A DNA stretch of 64,000 nucleotides from Pseudomonadales bacterium (GCA_022819645.1 JAJEGU010000033.1:27377-91376), one strand, 5' to 3'; shown: positions 38,513 through 47,855, counted from the stretch's first letter. Notes: generated by a model from the sequence alone, not told the origin. Made by a program: numbers and translations.

Positions 38513-38735
38513 CATTGAATGACAATCTGGAACAACAGGGCGGCAACAGGGGAATTCCGGCGCTGCCTATCGCGGTCCTCTTCATCGTGGCGCTGGCCGC
38601 GCTGGGCATGGCCGTACGCTATGGCCTTCACGGCCATCCGAGTCTGGCCTATTGCGTCTTTGCCGTATTCTTTTCGACCAATTTCTGCTGATCTGTTTCT
38701 GGGAAGTGATTCTCGACGGCAACTATCAGGTGCTG
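38513..38735 (+). pseudogene. Small membrane protein interrupted by a +/-1 frameshift near 38688
   Basis: LNDNLEQQGGNRGIPALPIAVLFIVALAALGMAVRYGLHGHPSLAYCVFAVFFSTN in one frame, continuing as LLICFWEVILDGNYQVLGF* in another. Confidence 0.5.
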
Positions 38736-38770
38736 GGATTCTGACGCCGCAGGCGAGACGGAGGTAAATC

Positions 38771-39655
38771 ATGCGTATCTTGCTGTTTTTGTTGACCAAC
38801 TTCTCGATATTGCTGTTGATCAGCGTCACCTTTCGCGTGTTCGGCATCGAAAGCATGCTGCTTTCGAGCGGCACGGGACTCGATATGAACGCGTTGCTGT
38901 TGTTTTCCGCCGCGTTCGGATTCGGCGGCGCCTTCATTTCGCTGGCCCTGTCGAAGTGGATGGCCAAGCGCTCGATGCGAGTGGAAGTCGTCAAGACGCC
39001 TTCGAATCAGCAGGAGCGCTGGCTTCTGCAAACCGTCGAGCGTCAGGCGCAGCGCGCCGGCATCGGCATGCCGGAAGTGGGGATCTTTCCGTCCGATGTG
39101 GTCAACGCCTTCGCCACAGGAATGCGGCGCAACAACGCGCTTGTCGCGGTCAGCAGCGGCCTGTTGCGCAAGATGACACAGGACGAAGCCGAGGCCGTAC
39201 TCGCTCACGAGGTCGCCCACGTCGCCAACGGCGACATGGTTACCATGGGCCTGCTGCAAGGCGTACTGAACACTTTCGTGATCTTCCTTTCGAGAGTGAT
39301 CGGCCACGTCGTCGACCGGGTCGTATTCAGAAACGAACGCGGATTCGGCATCGGCTATTTCGTCGTTTCCATCGTTGCCCAGATTGTGCTGTCGATCCTC
39401 GCGACCATCGTCGTCATGTGGTTCAGCCGCTGGCGCGAATTCCGCGCCGACGTCGGCGGCGCCAATCTGGCGGGCCGGCAGAAGATGATCGCCGCACTCC
39501 AGCGTCTGCAACAGAATCAGGCCGAAGACCTGCCCGGAGAACTCGCCGCTTTCGGCATCAACGGCGGCCGCCCGACCGGCCTGCGCGCGCTGTTCATGTC
39601 GCATCCGCCGCTCGAAGACAGGATAGCCGCCCTGCAGAAACCCGGGGTGCTCTGA
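38771..39655 (+). CDS. htpX: Protease HtpX (membrane M48 metalloprotease)
   Basis: HEVAHVANGDMVTM; N-terminal TM pair; 'REFRADVGGANLAG'. Confidence 0.95.
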   Translation: MRILLFLLTNFSILLLISVTFRVFGIESMLLSSGTGLDMNALLLFSAAFGFGGAFISLALSKWMAKRSMRVEVVKTPSNQQERWLLQTVERQAQRAGIGMPEVGIFPSDVVNAFATGMRRNNALVAVSSGLLRKMTQDEAEAVLAHEVAHVANGDMVTMGLLQGVLNTFVIFLSRVIGHVVDRVVFRNERGFGIGYFVVSIVAQIVLSILATIVVMWFSRWREFRADVGGANLAGRQKMIAALQRLQQNQAEDLPGELAAFGINGGRPTGLRALFMSHPPLEDRIAALQKPGVL

Positions 39656-39668
39656 TATTGGATTCACC

Positions 39669-40277
39669 ATGACAAGCGGCGCGCTTTTCATCGTCACCGC
39701 CCCTTCCGGGGCGGGCAAGACCAGCCTGGTCAGGGAGCTCGTCAAGGACGACGATTCGCTTTGCATCTCCGTCTCCCATACGACCCGCCCGAGACGCGAG
39801 GGAGAACGCGACGGCGTCGACTATTTCTTCGTCGACCGCGAAGAGTTCGAACGCAAGCTGGCGGAAAACACCTTCCTCGAACACGCCGAAGTCTACGGCC
39901 ACTACTACGGCACCTCGCGCGAATGGGTACAACAGCAGCGCGAGCAAGGCCTCGACGTAATCCTCGAAATAGACTGGCAGGGAGCCGAGCAAGTCCGCAA
40001 ACTCGACCCGACCGCCTGCTCCATCTTCATCCTGCCCCCATCGGTCGAAACCTTGCGCCAGCGTCTCGAAACCCGAGCTCTCGACGACGAAAAAACCATC
40101 GAACGCCGCATGCGCCAGGCTCGGCAGGAACTCGCCCAGTCAAGAAAATCGGATTACCTGGTAATCAACGAAGAATTCGAACGCGCCCTCGCCGACATCC
40201 GCGCCATCATCCGCTCCCGCCACCTGCGCCGCGAAGAACAACAAACCCGCTACGCCAACCTGATGGACTCCCTGTAG
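39669..40277 (+). CDS. gmk: Guanylate kinase
   Basis: LFIVTAPSGAGKTSLVRELV, 'VSHTTRPRREGERDGVDYFFV'. Confidence 0.95.
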   Translation: MTSGALFIVTAPSGAGKTSLVRELVKDDDSLCISVSHTTRPRREGERDGVDYFFVDREEFERKLAENTFLEHAEVYGHYYGTSREWVQQQREQGLDVILEIDWQGAEQVRKLDPTACSIFILPPSVETLRQRLETRALDDEKTIERRMRQARQELAQSRKSDYLVINEEFERALADIRAIIRSRHLRREEQQTRYANLMDSL

Positions 40278-40279
40278 CG

Positions 40280-40301
40280 ATTCCTGTTTTTCAGGAATTT
40301 T
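40280..40301 (+). terminator. Terminator after gmk
   Basis: ATTCCTG-ttttt-CAGGAAT-TTT. Confidence 0.75.
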
Positions 40302-40393
40302 GACCACATATACACGGAGAGGAATGCACTTTCCGAAGGGAATGGGCTTGGTTGCCCCGAAAGCCTGCGGATTCCCGATTCCGACTCGTAAAC

Positions 40394-40560
40394 CTAGGAG
40401 CCTGCGCCGTAGGAATTCACGGCTGCAAATCCGCTCTCATCCGCGCCCCTGGCCGCTCGATTTCGTTGAATATCCACCAATATTCGCCTCAATCGACCGG
40501 CCAGGGGCGCGGCGATAGCGAATTTTCGCTTTCGCGAATTCCTACGGCGCAGGCTCCTAG
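40394..40560 (-). repeat. Element B copy 2
   Basis: CTAGGAGCCTGCGCCGTAGGAATTCACGGCTGC...GAATTCCTACGGCGCAGGCTCCTAG; opposite orientation to copy 1. Confidence 0.92.
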
Positions 40561-40691
40561 CTGGCGTTGGTGGAGAGGAAGGTCAGCAGGTTTTGTTCGA
40601 TGGTTTCGGACAGGCCGGGGACGAACAGGATGGCGCCCGCGACCAGCACGGTGACCGCCACGCAAACTGCGAGATAGGTTCTGTTCGACAT
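40557..40691 (-). CDS. 44-aa single-TM small protein MSNRTYLAVCVAVTVLVAGAILFVPGLSETIEQNLLTFLSTNAS
   Basis: Strong SD (TTTAGGAGG, 5 nt, ATG); one hydrophobic helix; directly downstream of the 40701..41231 gene; stop TAG lies in the end of element B. Confidence 0.6.
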   Translation of the reverse strand: MSNRTYLAVCVAVTVLVAGAILFVPGLSETIEQNLLTFLSTNAS

Positions 40692-40700
40692 AGGAGCCTC

Positions 40701-41231
40701 CTAAACGTCCTGGCCGCGCGGGGCGAGTTCGAATACCCAGAGGTTGCCCGACTCCACGCTTTCGCGGCTGGAATTGCCGCCGTATTTTTCACGCAGGGCG
40801 GCCGTGACGCCATCGAGCGCGTCGCCCTCGCGGATGCGCACGATTTCGCGTTCGTAGCGCACGCCGTCGATGCGCACGACGGCCATGCCGTCGCCTTCGT
40901 CCGCGTCTACCGCCCAATGTTTCCAGATGCGCCCGAGCGTCGTGCCCATGTAGCCGCTGACCACGTACAACCTGCCCTCGCTTTCGAGTATGAATATCAG
41001 GCGCGAGCTCGGCGGGGCCGGGTTGGTCAATTCGAGTTCAACCAGGCTAATGTCCCGAGTGAAGCTCCAGTCGGGTTCAGGGCCGGTGTAGAGCTCGCCG
41101 GAGACGAGTTCGCCGCCTGGAAATACGATGGAAGGGCCGTCCGCATTGCGATTTTCCATCCTCAGGGTGACATAGGCCACCACCGGAATCAGCACCAGAA
41201 TGCCAATCACCTGCAGAATCAATCGCAACAT
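40701..41231 (-). CDS. Membrane-anchored protein of unknown function
   Basis: N-terminal TM (LILQVIGILVLIPVVAYVTL); downstream of PQQ dehydrogenase. Confidence 0.65.
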   Translation of the reverse strand: MLRLILQVIGILVLIPVVAYVTLRMENRNADGPSIVFPGGELVSGELYTGPEPDWSFTRDISLVELELTNPAPPSSRLIFILESEGRLYVVSGYMGTTLGRIWKHWAVDADEGDGMAVVRIDGVRYEREIVRIREGDALDGVTAALREKYGGNSSRESVESGNLWVFELAPRGQDV

Positions 41232-41257
41232 CGCACAGCCCTCCCGTGGTCGGCCTG

Positions 41258-43285
41258 TCAGTACCCGGACGTTTGCGGATATGCAGCCGGCAGGGCCATG
41301 GCGGTCAGTTTCGCGCCGGTCTGCAACATGATGTACTGGTGCCCGTCGTGGACCCAGGAACTCATGCCGTAGTTGGATCGGGCCGGCGCTTCGATCTCGG
41401 CCATGATCTCGCCGCTTTCCTTGTCGATCGAATACAGCATCGGCGTGCCGTCGCTGGCGACATCGGAATAGACGAGCATATTGGGCGTTACCACCATCGG
41501 CACGAGATTGCCGGTGCCGGTGTTGCCGACATCCACGCCTTCCAGCGCCGGACTGTTGGCGATGCGGGCCGGGGTTTCACCGGTGGGAATCTGCCACAGG
41601 TGTTCGCCGGTGTTCATGTCGATGGCGACGATGCGGCTGTACGGCGGCTTCCACACCGGAATGCCGGACTGCAAGCGCGGCGGCCGCGCGGTGGCGCCGC
41701 GTACGCTGTTGGCGTATTCCGCCAGGGTCGTACCGGTCGGATTGGCAAACAACAGGTCGGCTTCCTCGCCGGGAATCAGGCGCAGGACGAAACAGGCCTT
41801 GTGCGAGGAAACGTACAGCACGCCGGAATTCGGATCGGCCACGGGCGGCGAGGTGATATTGGCGCCGCCGGCCCCACCCGGACAGTTCATCGCGCCGTAC
41901 TTGCCTTCCGGATTGTCAGCGTGAATGGGCGGATTGAACAGGGGGCCCATCACATAATCGTCCATCACTTCCAGCGCTTCGGCGCGCAGTTCCGGCGTGA
42001 AATCGACGAGGTCGTCCTCGGTGATGCCCTGCATGTCGAAAGGCTCGGGCCAGGTCACATGAGGCTGGGTCGGCGACAGCACTTCGCCGGGCACGATCGA
42101 AGGCGGCACCGGCCGGTCGACGATGGGCCAGACCGGTTCGCCGGTGAGACGGTTGAAGGTGTAAACCCAGGCTTGCTTGGTCACCTGGGCGACCGCGGGA
42201 ATGGCCTGGCCGTCCACGTTGATATCGAGCAGCACAGGCGCCGTGGGCGTGTCGAAATTCCAGATCTCGTGTTTCACGAACTGGAAGTGCCAGGCGCGCT
42301 CGCCGGTGCGGGTGTCGAGGGCGATGATGCTGGCGCCATAGAGATTATCGCCGGGGCGGAAGCCGCCGTAATAGTCGATGGTCGCGCTGTTGGTGGGAAT
42401 GAATACCAGGTTGTTCGCCGGGTCGGCCGACAGCGGCGCCCAGGAAGAGACGTCGCCGGTCCACTGCCAGGCGTCGTTTTCCCAGGTCTCGTGACCGTAT
42501 TCGCCGGGCCGGGGAATGACGTTGAATTTCCACTTGAAGTCGCCGGTGTTCTTGTCGTAGGCGAGGATGTCGCCCGGCACGTTCTCGACGCGGGCTTGCA
42601 GGTAGCCCTGTTCGGCGGAATTGCCGATGACGATGGTGTCGTTCACCACGATGGGCGGCGAGGAGGACGTGATATAGCCGGTCTCCAGCGGAATGCCCTC
42701 ATAGGGGTCGTAGGGATGACCCAGGTCGGCCAGCAGGTCCACTACGCCGGTTTGAGGGAAGCCTTCGATCGGCACGGGATTGCCGAAGCCTTCCAGCGGA
42801 ATGCCGGTCTTGGCGTCGAGCGCGGTGAGGAAGAAACCGGGAGAAACGATGTAGATCACGCCGCGGCCATCGACTTCCGCATAGGCCACGCCCTTGCCGT
42901 AATCGGCGCGCATGGAATATTCGGCGCGCGGGGTGTCGGGCTCGCGATAGGTCCAGATGGTGTCGCCGGTCTTCGGATCGATGGCGACCACGTAGCGCTT
43001 GTAGCCCACCACGGTGTACAGGATGCCGTCGATCAGCGATGGCGTGGAGCGCCCGCTCACGGCGTTGAAACTGGCGCCGTCCCACTCCCAGACGACTTCG
43101 AGTTCGCCGAAGTTCTCGGCGGTGATCTCGTCCGCGGGGGTAAAGCGGGTATGGGCGAAGTCATTGCCGAGGGTGAACCATTGGCCAGCGTCGGTGCTGT
43201 ACAACTCGCCATCAGCAGCGCCAGTGGACCCGGCAATGCACAAGAACAGCGCCGGCAGCCACTTCTTAAAGTGAAATAATTGCAT
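41258..43285 (-). CDS. PQQ-dependent dehydrogenase-like beta-propeller protein, exported
   Basis: Signal peptide; 'WFTLGNDFAHTRFTPADEIT'; repeated 'ALDTRTGERAWHFQ', 'AIDMNTGEHLWQIPTG' blades. Confidence 0.88.
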   Translation of the reverse strand: MQLFHFKKWLPALFLCIAGSTGAADGELYSTDAGQWFTLGNDFAHTRFTPADEITAENFGELEVVWEWDGASFNAVSGRSTPSLIDGILYTVVGYKRYVVAIDPKTGDTIWTYREPDTPRAEYSMRADYGKGVAYAEVDGRGVIYIVSPGFFLTALDAKTGIPLEGFGNPVPIEGFPQTGVVDLLADLGHPYDPYEGIPLETGYITSSSPPIVVNDTIVIGNSAEQGYLQARVENVPGDILAYDKNTGDFKWKFNVIPRPGEYGHETWENDAWQWTGDVSSWAPLSADPANNLVFIPTNSATIDYYGGFRPGDNLYGASIIALDTRTGERAWHFQFVKHEIWNFDTPTAPVLLDINVDGQAIPAVAQVTKQAWVYTFNRLTGEPVWPIVDRPVPPSIVPGEVLSPTQPHVTWPEPFDMQGITEDDLVDFTPELRAEALEVMDDYVMGPLFNPPIHADNPEGKYGAMNCPGGAGGANITSPPVADPNSGVLYVSSHKACFVLRLIPGEEADLLFANPTGTTLAEYANSVRGATARPPRLQSGIPVWKPPYSRIVAIDMNTGEHLWQIPTGETPARIANSPALEGVDVGNTGTGNLVPMVVTPNMLVYSDVASDGTPMLYSIDKESGEIMAEIEAPARSNYGMSSWVHDGHQYIMLQTGAKLTAMALPAAYPQTSGY

Positions 43286-43450
43286 GAGATGTCCTCCAGA
43301 ATCCGCGTGATCTTCCCATATTTCCACAGATTGTTCATCTCCGTTGGCAAACCCGGCCAGACCATCCCCAGGAGGCTCCGAGGTTGACCGCTACCAGGCT
43401 GCCCGCTTAGCATCAGCTTGCCGCAAGGCATTCCCTGACAGGAGACCGAC

Positions 43451-44290
43451 ATGAACCACATGCAAACCCTGCTCGCCACGCTTGCCGTCCTTTTCATCAG
43501 CGCGCCGTCGCTTGCCCAGGAGGACGCGGAACCGGAAATTTTCGTCCGCTATTCCCAGAATGGGGGCGAGATTTCCTGGGGCATGCTGCATGGCAGCCAG
43601 GTATGGCAACTTGCGGGGGCGCCGTATGAAACCATGGAGCATACCGGCGTCTGGCACGAACGCGACACGGTCAAGCTCGAAGCCCCGGCGGAGCCGTCCC
43701 AGATCTTCATGACCGCCTTCAATTTCTACAGCCACATCAGCGGGGACCCGGCGGAGGAGCCCGGCCTGTTCCTCGTGCCGCCGAGTTCCCTGGTGGGCCC
43801 GGAAGACCCCATCGTGCGCCCCGCCGGTTCCCAAAACCTGCACTACGAGGCGGAAATGGCCGTGGTCATCGGCAAGCGCGCGGATAACGTGCCCGTGGAG
43901 CAGGCCCACGAATACATCTTCGGCGTCACCGCGGGCAACGATGTTAGCGAACGCTCCTGGCAGGGCAGCGACATCCAATGGGTGCGGGCCAAGGGCAGCC
44001 GCGGCTTCAACGCCATCGGCCCGGTGCTGTACAAGGACGCCGACTACAAGAACATCCAGATCACCGGCCGTCTCAACGGCGAAGTTGTCCAGGGGGAAAA
44101 CTCCTCGGATCTGATCTTCGGCATGGAGGAAATGGTGAGCTACATCTCGCGCTTCTTCACCCTGGAACCCGGCGACATGATCTGGTCCGGCACCATGGGC
44201 AGCACCCGCGCCATGGTTCCCGGCGATGTCTACGAAGTCGAACTCTCCGGCATCGGCACCCTCCGCAACGAGGTCGTCCAGGGGCGGTAG
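43451..44290 (+). CDS. Exported fumarylacetoacetate hydrolase family protein
   Basis: Signal peptide MNHMQTLLATLAVLFISAPSLAQ; 'HYEAEMAVVIGKRA', 'GVTAGNDVSERSWQ', 'EPGDMIWSGT'. Confidence 0.88.
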   Translation: MNHMQTLLATLAVLFISAPSLAQEDAEPEIFVRYSQNGGEISWGMLHGSQVWQLAGAPYETMEHTGVWHERDTVKLEAPAEPSQIFMTAFNFYSHISGDPAEEPGLFLVPPSSLVGPEDPIVRPAGSQNLHYEAEMAVVIGKRADNVPVEQAHEYIFGVTAGNDVSERSWQGSDIQWVRAKGSRGFNAIGPVLYKDADYKNIQITGRLNGEVVQGENSSDLIFGMEEMVSYISRFFTLEPGDMIWSGTMGSTRAMVPGDVYEVELSGIGTLRNEVVQGR

Positions 44291-44299
44291 CAAAGTTCA

Positions 44300-44466
44300 C
44301 TAGGAGCCTGCGCCGTAGGAATTCACGGCTGCAAATCCGCTCTCATCCACGCCCCCGGCCGCTCGATTTCGTTGCATATCCACCAATATTCGCCTCAATC
44401 GATCAGCCAGGGGCGCGGCGATAGCGAATTTTCGCTTTCGCGAATTCCTACGGCGCAGGCTCCTAG
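44300..44466 (-). repeat. Element B copy 3
   Basis: Full-length copy with CTAG at both ends. Confidence 0.93.
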
Positions 44467-44479
44467 GCGGAAAAGGGCC

Positions 44480-44590
44480 AAGGCGCAGTCTCAGAATCTC
44501 ATCGCTTGGCCACTGCAAGAGATTCTGCGACTGCGCTTCGCGCAGAATGACACGAAGATTGGAGCGCTATAATGAGAATTGCCGGACTCC
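44480..44590. repeat. Partial BIME/REP element
   Basis: Shares 'CTTGGCCACTGCAAGAGATTCTGCGACTGCGCTTCGCGCAGAATGACA' and AATGAGAATTGCCGG end with other copies. Confidence 0.75.
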
Positions 44591-44636
44591 ACTGCAAGCT
44601 GCGGAGATTTTTCGCACACCGACATCGAAGCCGCCA

Positions 44637-44684
44637 GGGAAGCTCTGATCAAGTCAGAGCTTCCCTGCGGCACATGGAAGTGCC
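44637..44684. repeat. Hairpin pair H5-H4
   Basis: GGGAAGCTCTGA-TCAAG-TCAGAGCTTCCC and GGCACATGGAAGTGCC. Confidence 0.85.
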
Positions 44685-44793
44685 GACAAGATTTGTAACT
44701 TTTGCCGTCTTGTCAGGGGGATGGCCCTGAAATAGCCTCTTCCTTTTTTTATTCGGCAAATCAATCGATTGCCCGCGCTGGTCCGAGGTATAC

Positions 44794-47040
44794 ATGAGCA
44801 TTGCCCGCCATGGGACAACGTTGGTTTCCGCGTTGCTTGTCCCGTTCTTCAATCTTGTCGTCGGCGGTGCACTGGCGCAGGACTTGTCCACCCTGCCGGT
44901 GGCGCCTTCGACCACCGCGTACGCGCTGGGACAGGCGCCGGTTATCGACGGCAATGTGGCGGAAGACGTCGCCTGGGAAGGCGTCGCCCCGGCTTCGGGA
45001 TTCCGCCAGGTGCGCCCCGATGAGGGCCAGCCCGCCACCCAGCGCACCGAAGTGCGGGTGGGCTTTACCGATGAGGCGCTATACATCGGCCTGATCGCTT
45101 ACGAAACCGACCCTTCCCGCATCATCGTCACCGACAGCCGGCGCGATTCTCCCCTGGACCAGACCGACAGCTTCCGGGTCATTATCGACGGCATGCTCGA
45201 CCGCCAGAACGGCTTTGTCTTCGGCACCAATCCCGCCGGGCTGCAATACGACGCCCAGGTCACCAACGAAGGTGCCGGCGGTTTTCGCGGCCCCGGCAGC
45301 GGATTCAATGTCAACTGGGACACCACCTGGGAAGTCAATGCGCAGATTCTGGATTACGGCTGGAGCGCGGAAATGGAAATTCCCTTCCGTTCATTGCGTT
45401 ACGGCAATGGCGAGGACCAGACCTGGGGCATCAATTTCGAGCGCAATATCCGCCACAACAATGAAATCGTCTACTGGGCGCCCCTGGAACGGCAGTTCGA
45501 CATCAACCGGGTATCCGAGGCCGGCGTCATTGAAGGCATCCGCGTGCCGAGCCAGCGCGCCCTGCAGTTCACGCCCTATGCCCTCGGCTCGGCGGAGCGC
45601 GGCGGCAATATCGCCTCCGGCACCTTGAATGAACAGGAACTCGGTTTCGACTTCAAGTACACGATTACCCCGAGCCTGGTGCTGGACGGCACCTACAACA
45701 CCGATTTCGCCCAGGTGGAAGCCGACGATCTGCAGGTGAACCTGGACCGCTTCAGCCTGTTTTTCCCGGAAAAGCGACCTTTCTTTCTGGAAAACGCCGG
45801 CCAGTTCTCCGTGGGCAATCCGCGGGAAGTCGAGTTGTTTTTCAGCCGCCGCATCGGAGTCGGCGCCGGCGGCGCGCAACTGCCCATCGACGGCGGCGCC
45901 CGGCTCAGCGGAAAGGTCGGCAGCAACACCAACGTCGGCCTGTTGCAAATGCGCACCGAAAGCATCGAGGGCCGCATTTCCCGGAACGATTTCTCGGTGG
46001 CCCGGGTCAACCAGGAACTCGGCAACCGCTCCACCATCGGCATGATGTATGTGGAGCGCAACGGGGATGGTTCCGCGCACGAAAATCCCGGGGAAGACTA
46101 TAACCGCACCCTGTCGGTGGACGGGCGCTGGAGCATCGGCGACACGACCCTGATCACCGGCTGGGCGGCGCGCACCGATACCCCCGGCCTCGAAGGCCGC
46201 GACGCCGCCGGCGGCATGCGGGCGGCCTACCAGGACGAGGACTGGAATCTCGACGCCGGCTATTCCGAAGTGCGCGAGAACTTCAATCCCGAGGTGGGTT
46301 TCCTGTCCCGCCGCGCCTTCCGCAAATGGACCGCCGGCTGGCGCTACCGCTATCGCCCGGAAGACTGGTGGAACCTGCACGAATTGCGCCCCCACATGAA
46401 CTATCGCGGCTACTGGGGCTTCGACGGCTTCCAGGAAACCGGCTACCTGCACGTGGACAATCACTGGGAGTTCGAAAGTGGAATGGAAATCCACACCGGC
46501 ATGAATTTCACCCTGGAAGGGGTGCGGGAGCCTTTCGAGATCGTCGACGGCGTCCAGGTTCCCGCCGGCACCTATGAACACAGCGAAATACAGCCGGTAT
46601 TCTGGACCAACCAGGCGGCGCCGCTGAGCATCAATATCCGCGGCAATATAGGAGGTTTCTTCGGCGGCGACCGGGCCACCACCGACACCGCGTTGCGCTA
46701 CCAGCTCGACGAGCGTTTCAGCACCGAGGTCTCCTGGAACCGGAGCGACATCTCCTTGCCGGTGGCAAACGGAGACTTCACGGTGAATCTGGCGCGGGTG
46801 CGGGTGTCCTATTCCTTCACGCCGAACATTTCCCTGCAAACCCTGGTGCAATACAACGACCGCGACGATGTGGTCGCCGCCAATGTGCGATTCGCCTGGC
46901 TGCAATCCGCCAATGCCGGACTGTACCTCGTCTACAATGAAGTCGACGAATTCAGCGGCCTCAACCTGCCCCACCACGAACGCGAAAACGCCCGCCAGTT
47001 CATCATCAAGTACAGCCGCATTCTGGATGTGTTCAATTAG
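44794..47040 (+). CDS. DUF5916/CBM9-like outer-membrane-associated protein
   Basis: Signal peptide; 'PVIDGNVAEDVAWEGVAPASGFRQVRPDEG'; beta-strand-rich C-terminus 'KYSRILDVFN'. Confidence 0.82.
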   Translation: MSIARHGTTLVSALLVPFFNLVVGGALAQDLSTLPVAPSTTAYALGQAPVIDGNVAEDVAWEGVAPASGFRQVRPDEGQPATQRTEVRVGFTDEALYIGLIAYETDPSRIIVTDSRRDSPLDQTDSFRVIIDGMLDRQNGFVFGTNPAGLQYDAQVTNEGAGGFRGPGSGFNVNWDTTWEVNAQILDYGWSAEMEIPFRSLRYGNGEDQTWGINFERNIRHNNEIVYWAPLERQFDINRVSEAGVIEGIRVPSQRALQFTPYALGSAERGGNIASGTLNEQELGFDFKYTITPSLVLDGTYNTDFAQVEADDLQVNLDRFSLFFPEKRPFFLENAGQFSVGNPREVELFFSRRIGVGAGGAQLPIDGGARLSGKVGSNTNVGLLQMRTESIEGRISRNDFSVARVNQELGNRSTIGMMYVERNGDGSAHENPGEDYNRTLSVDGRWSIGDTTLITGWAARTDTPGLEGRDAAGGMRAAYQDEDWNLDAGYSEVRENFNPEVGFLSRRAFRKWTAGWRYRYRPEDWWNLHELRPHMNYRGYWGFDGFQETGYLHVDNHWEFESGMEIHTGMNFTLEGVREPFEIVDGVQVPAGTYEHSEIQPVFWTNQAAPLSINIRGNIGGFFGGDRATTDTALRYQLDERFSTEVSWNRSDISLPVANGDFTVNLARVRVSYSFTPNISLQTLVQYNDRDDVVAANVRFAWLQSANAGLYLVYNEVDEFSGLNLPHHERENARQFIIKYSRILDVFN

Positions 47041-47100
47041 GCACATGGAAGTGTCGCCGATAATGAAAAACTCCACGGATGGAGTTTTTCAGAGAATACC
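47040..47100. repeat. Hairpin pair H4'-H1 (reverse orientation)
   Basis: GGCACATGGAAGTGTC then GATAATGAAAAACTCCACGGATGGAGTTTTTCAGAGAATACC. Confidence 0.85.
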
Positions 47101-47149
47101 TGGTACATTTGCCAGCAACGGGGCAAAACGCTAAAGTAGCGCGTCCCGC

Positions 47150-47226
47150 GCGCCTGTAGCTCAGCTGGATAGAGTAACTGGCTTCGAACCAGTTGGTCGG
47201 GAGTTCGAATCTCTCCAGGCGCGCCA
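47150..47226 (+). tRNA. tRNA-Arg (anticodon TCG), CCA encoded
   Basis: Acceptor GCGCCTG/CAGGCGC, anticodon arm ACTGG-CTTCGAA-CCAGT, T arm GGGAG-TTCGAAT-CTCTC, terminal GCCA. Confidence 0.95.
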
Positions 47227-47271
47227 GTTTGCCCGCTTCTTCGGTTCACTGGCCTAGTGTGCTGTCCCACA

Positions 47272-47421
47272 GGAATTCTCTGAAAAACTCCATCCGTGGA
47301 ATTTTTCATTATCGCAAAACAAAAGCTTGGTTTTTTTCTGCCTAATTCAATGGCTTACGCCATCGAATTCGGGGGCACTTCCATGTGCCGCAGGGAAGCT
47401 CTGACTTGATCAGAGCTTCCC
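47272..47421. repeat. Full hairpin array H1-H2-H3-H4-H5
   Basis: H1 47272-47313; H2 47314-47341 (degenerate); H3 AATTCAATGGC-TTAC-GCCATCGAATT 47344-47369; H4 47374-47389; H5 47393-47421. Confidence 0.88.
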
Positions 47422-47831
47422 TAGCGGCTTCTCATTTCCGCCACGGACTTGCGAATGAGTTCCGCCAACACGTCCAGGTCTACATCATCCAGCCTGTTCA
47501 GATAGAGGCAGGACTTGCCCGTCCTGTGCTTGCCAAGCCTTGCGAGCAGTTCGGTCGCGCCAGAGAAGCCCGGCATGGCGTAGACCACCAGATTCTGCTT
47601 GCGGGGCGAGAATCCCGTGAGTGGCCAGTCGCCTTCCCGGCCGCTGGCGTACCGGTAACGGTAGCTGCCAAAGCCGACGATGCTGGAACCCCACATTTCC
47701 GGTGGCTCGCCGGTGATCCCGCGCATCAGTTTCAGGAGCTTCCCGGCATCGTCCCGGCGCCGCGGATTTTGCACCGCGTTGATGAAATCCTCCACGCTGG
47801 CGTCGTTTCGCACTGTCTTCGGTTCGCTCAT
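47421..47831 (-). CDS. DUF1801-family protein
   Basis: 'KLLKLMRGITGEPPEMWGSSIVGFGSYRYRYASGREGDWPLTGFSPRKQNLVVY'. Confidence 0.88.
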   Translation of the reverse strand: MSEPKTVRNDASVEDFINAVQNPRRRDDAGKLLKLMRGITGEPPEMWGSSIVGFGSYRYRYASGREGDWPLTGFSPRKQNLVVYAMPGFSGATELLARLGKHRTGKSCLYLNRLDDVDLDVLAELIRKSVAEMRSR

Positions 47832-47855
47832 CTTTCGGGGGTTCCTGTCTGCCCT

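Noticed and set aside
38238-38522. 94-aa ORF with a possible nucleotidyltransferase-like C-terminus (DSRLPSSLDILHWPGVIETD)
   Set aside because: No GSX10DXD motif and a non-credible N-terminus; possibly a gene remnant but not supportable as a functional CDS.
41246-43279. 677-aa ORF antisense to the PQQ dehydrogenase
   Set aside because: Shadow frame of the beta-propeller gene; no independent support.
44300-47421. CRISPR-like interpretation of dispersed repeats
   Set aside because: Repeats are not regularly spaced, are palindromic elements of different families, and no cas genes are present.
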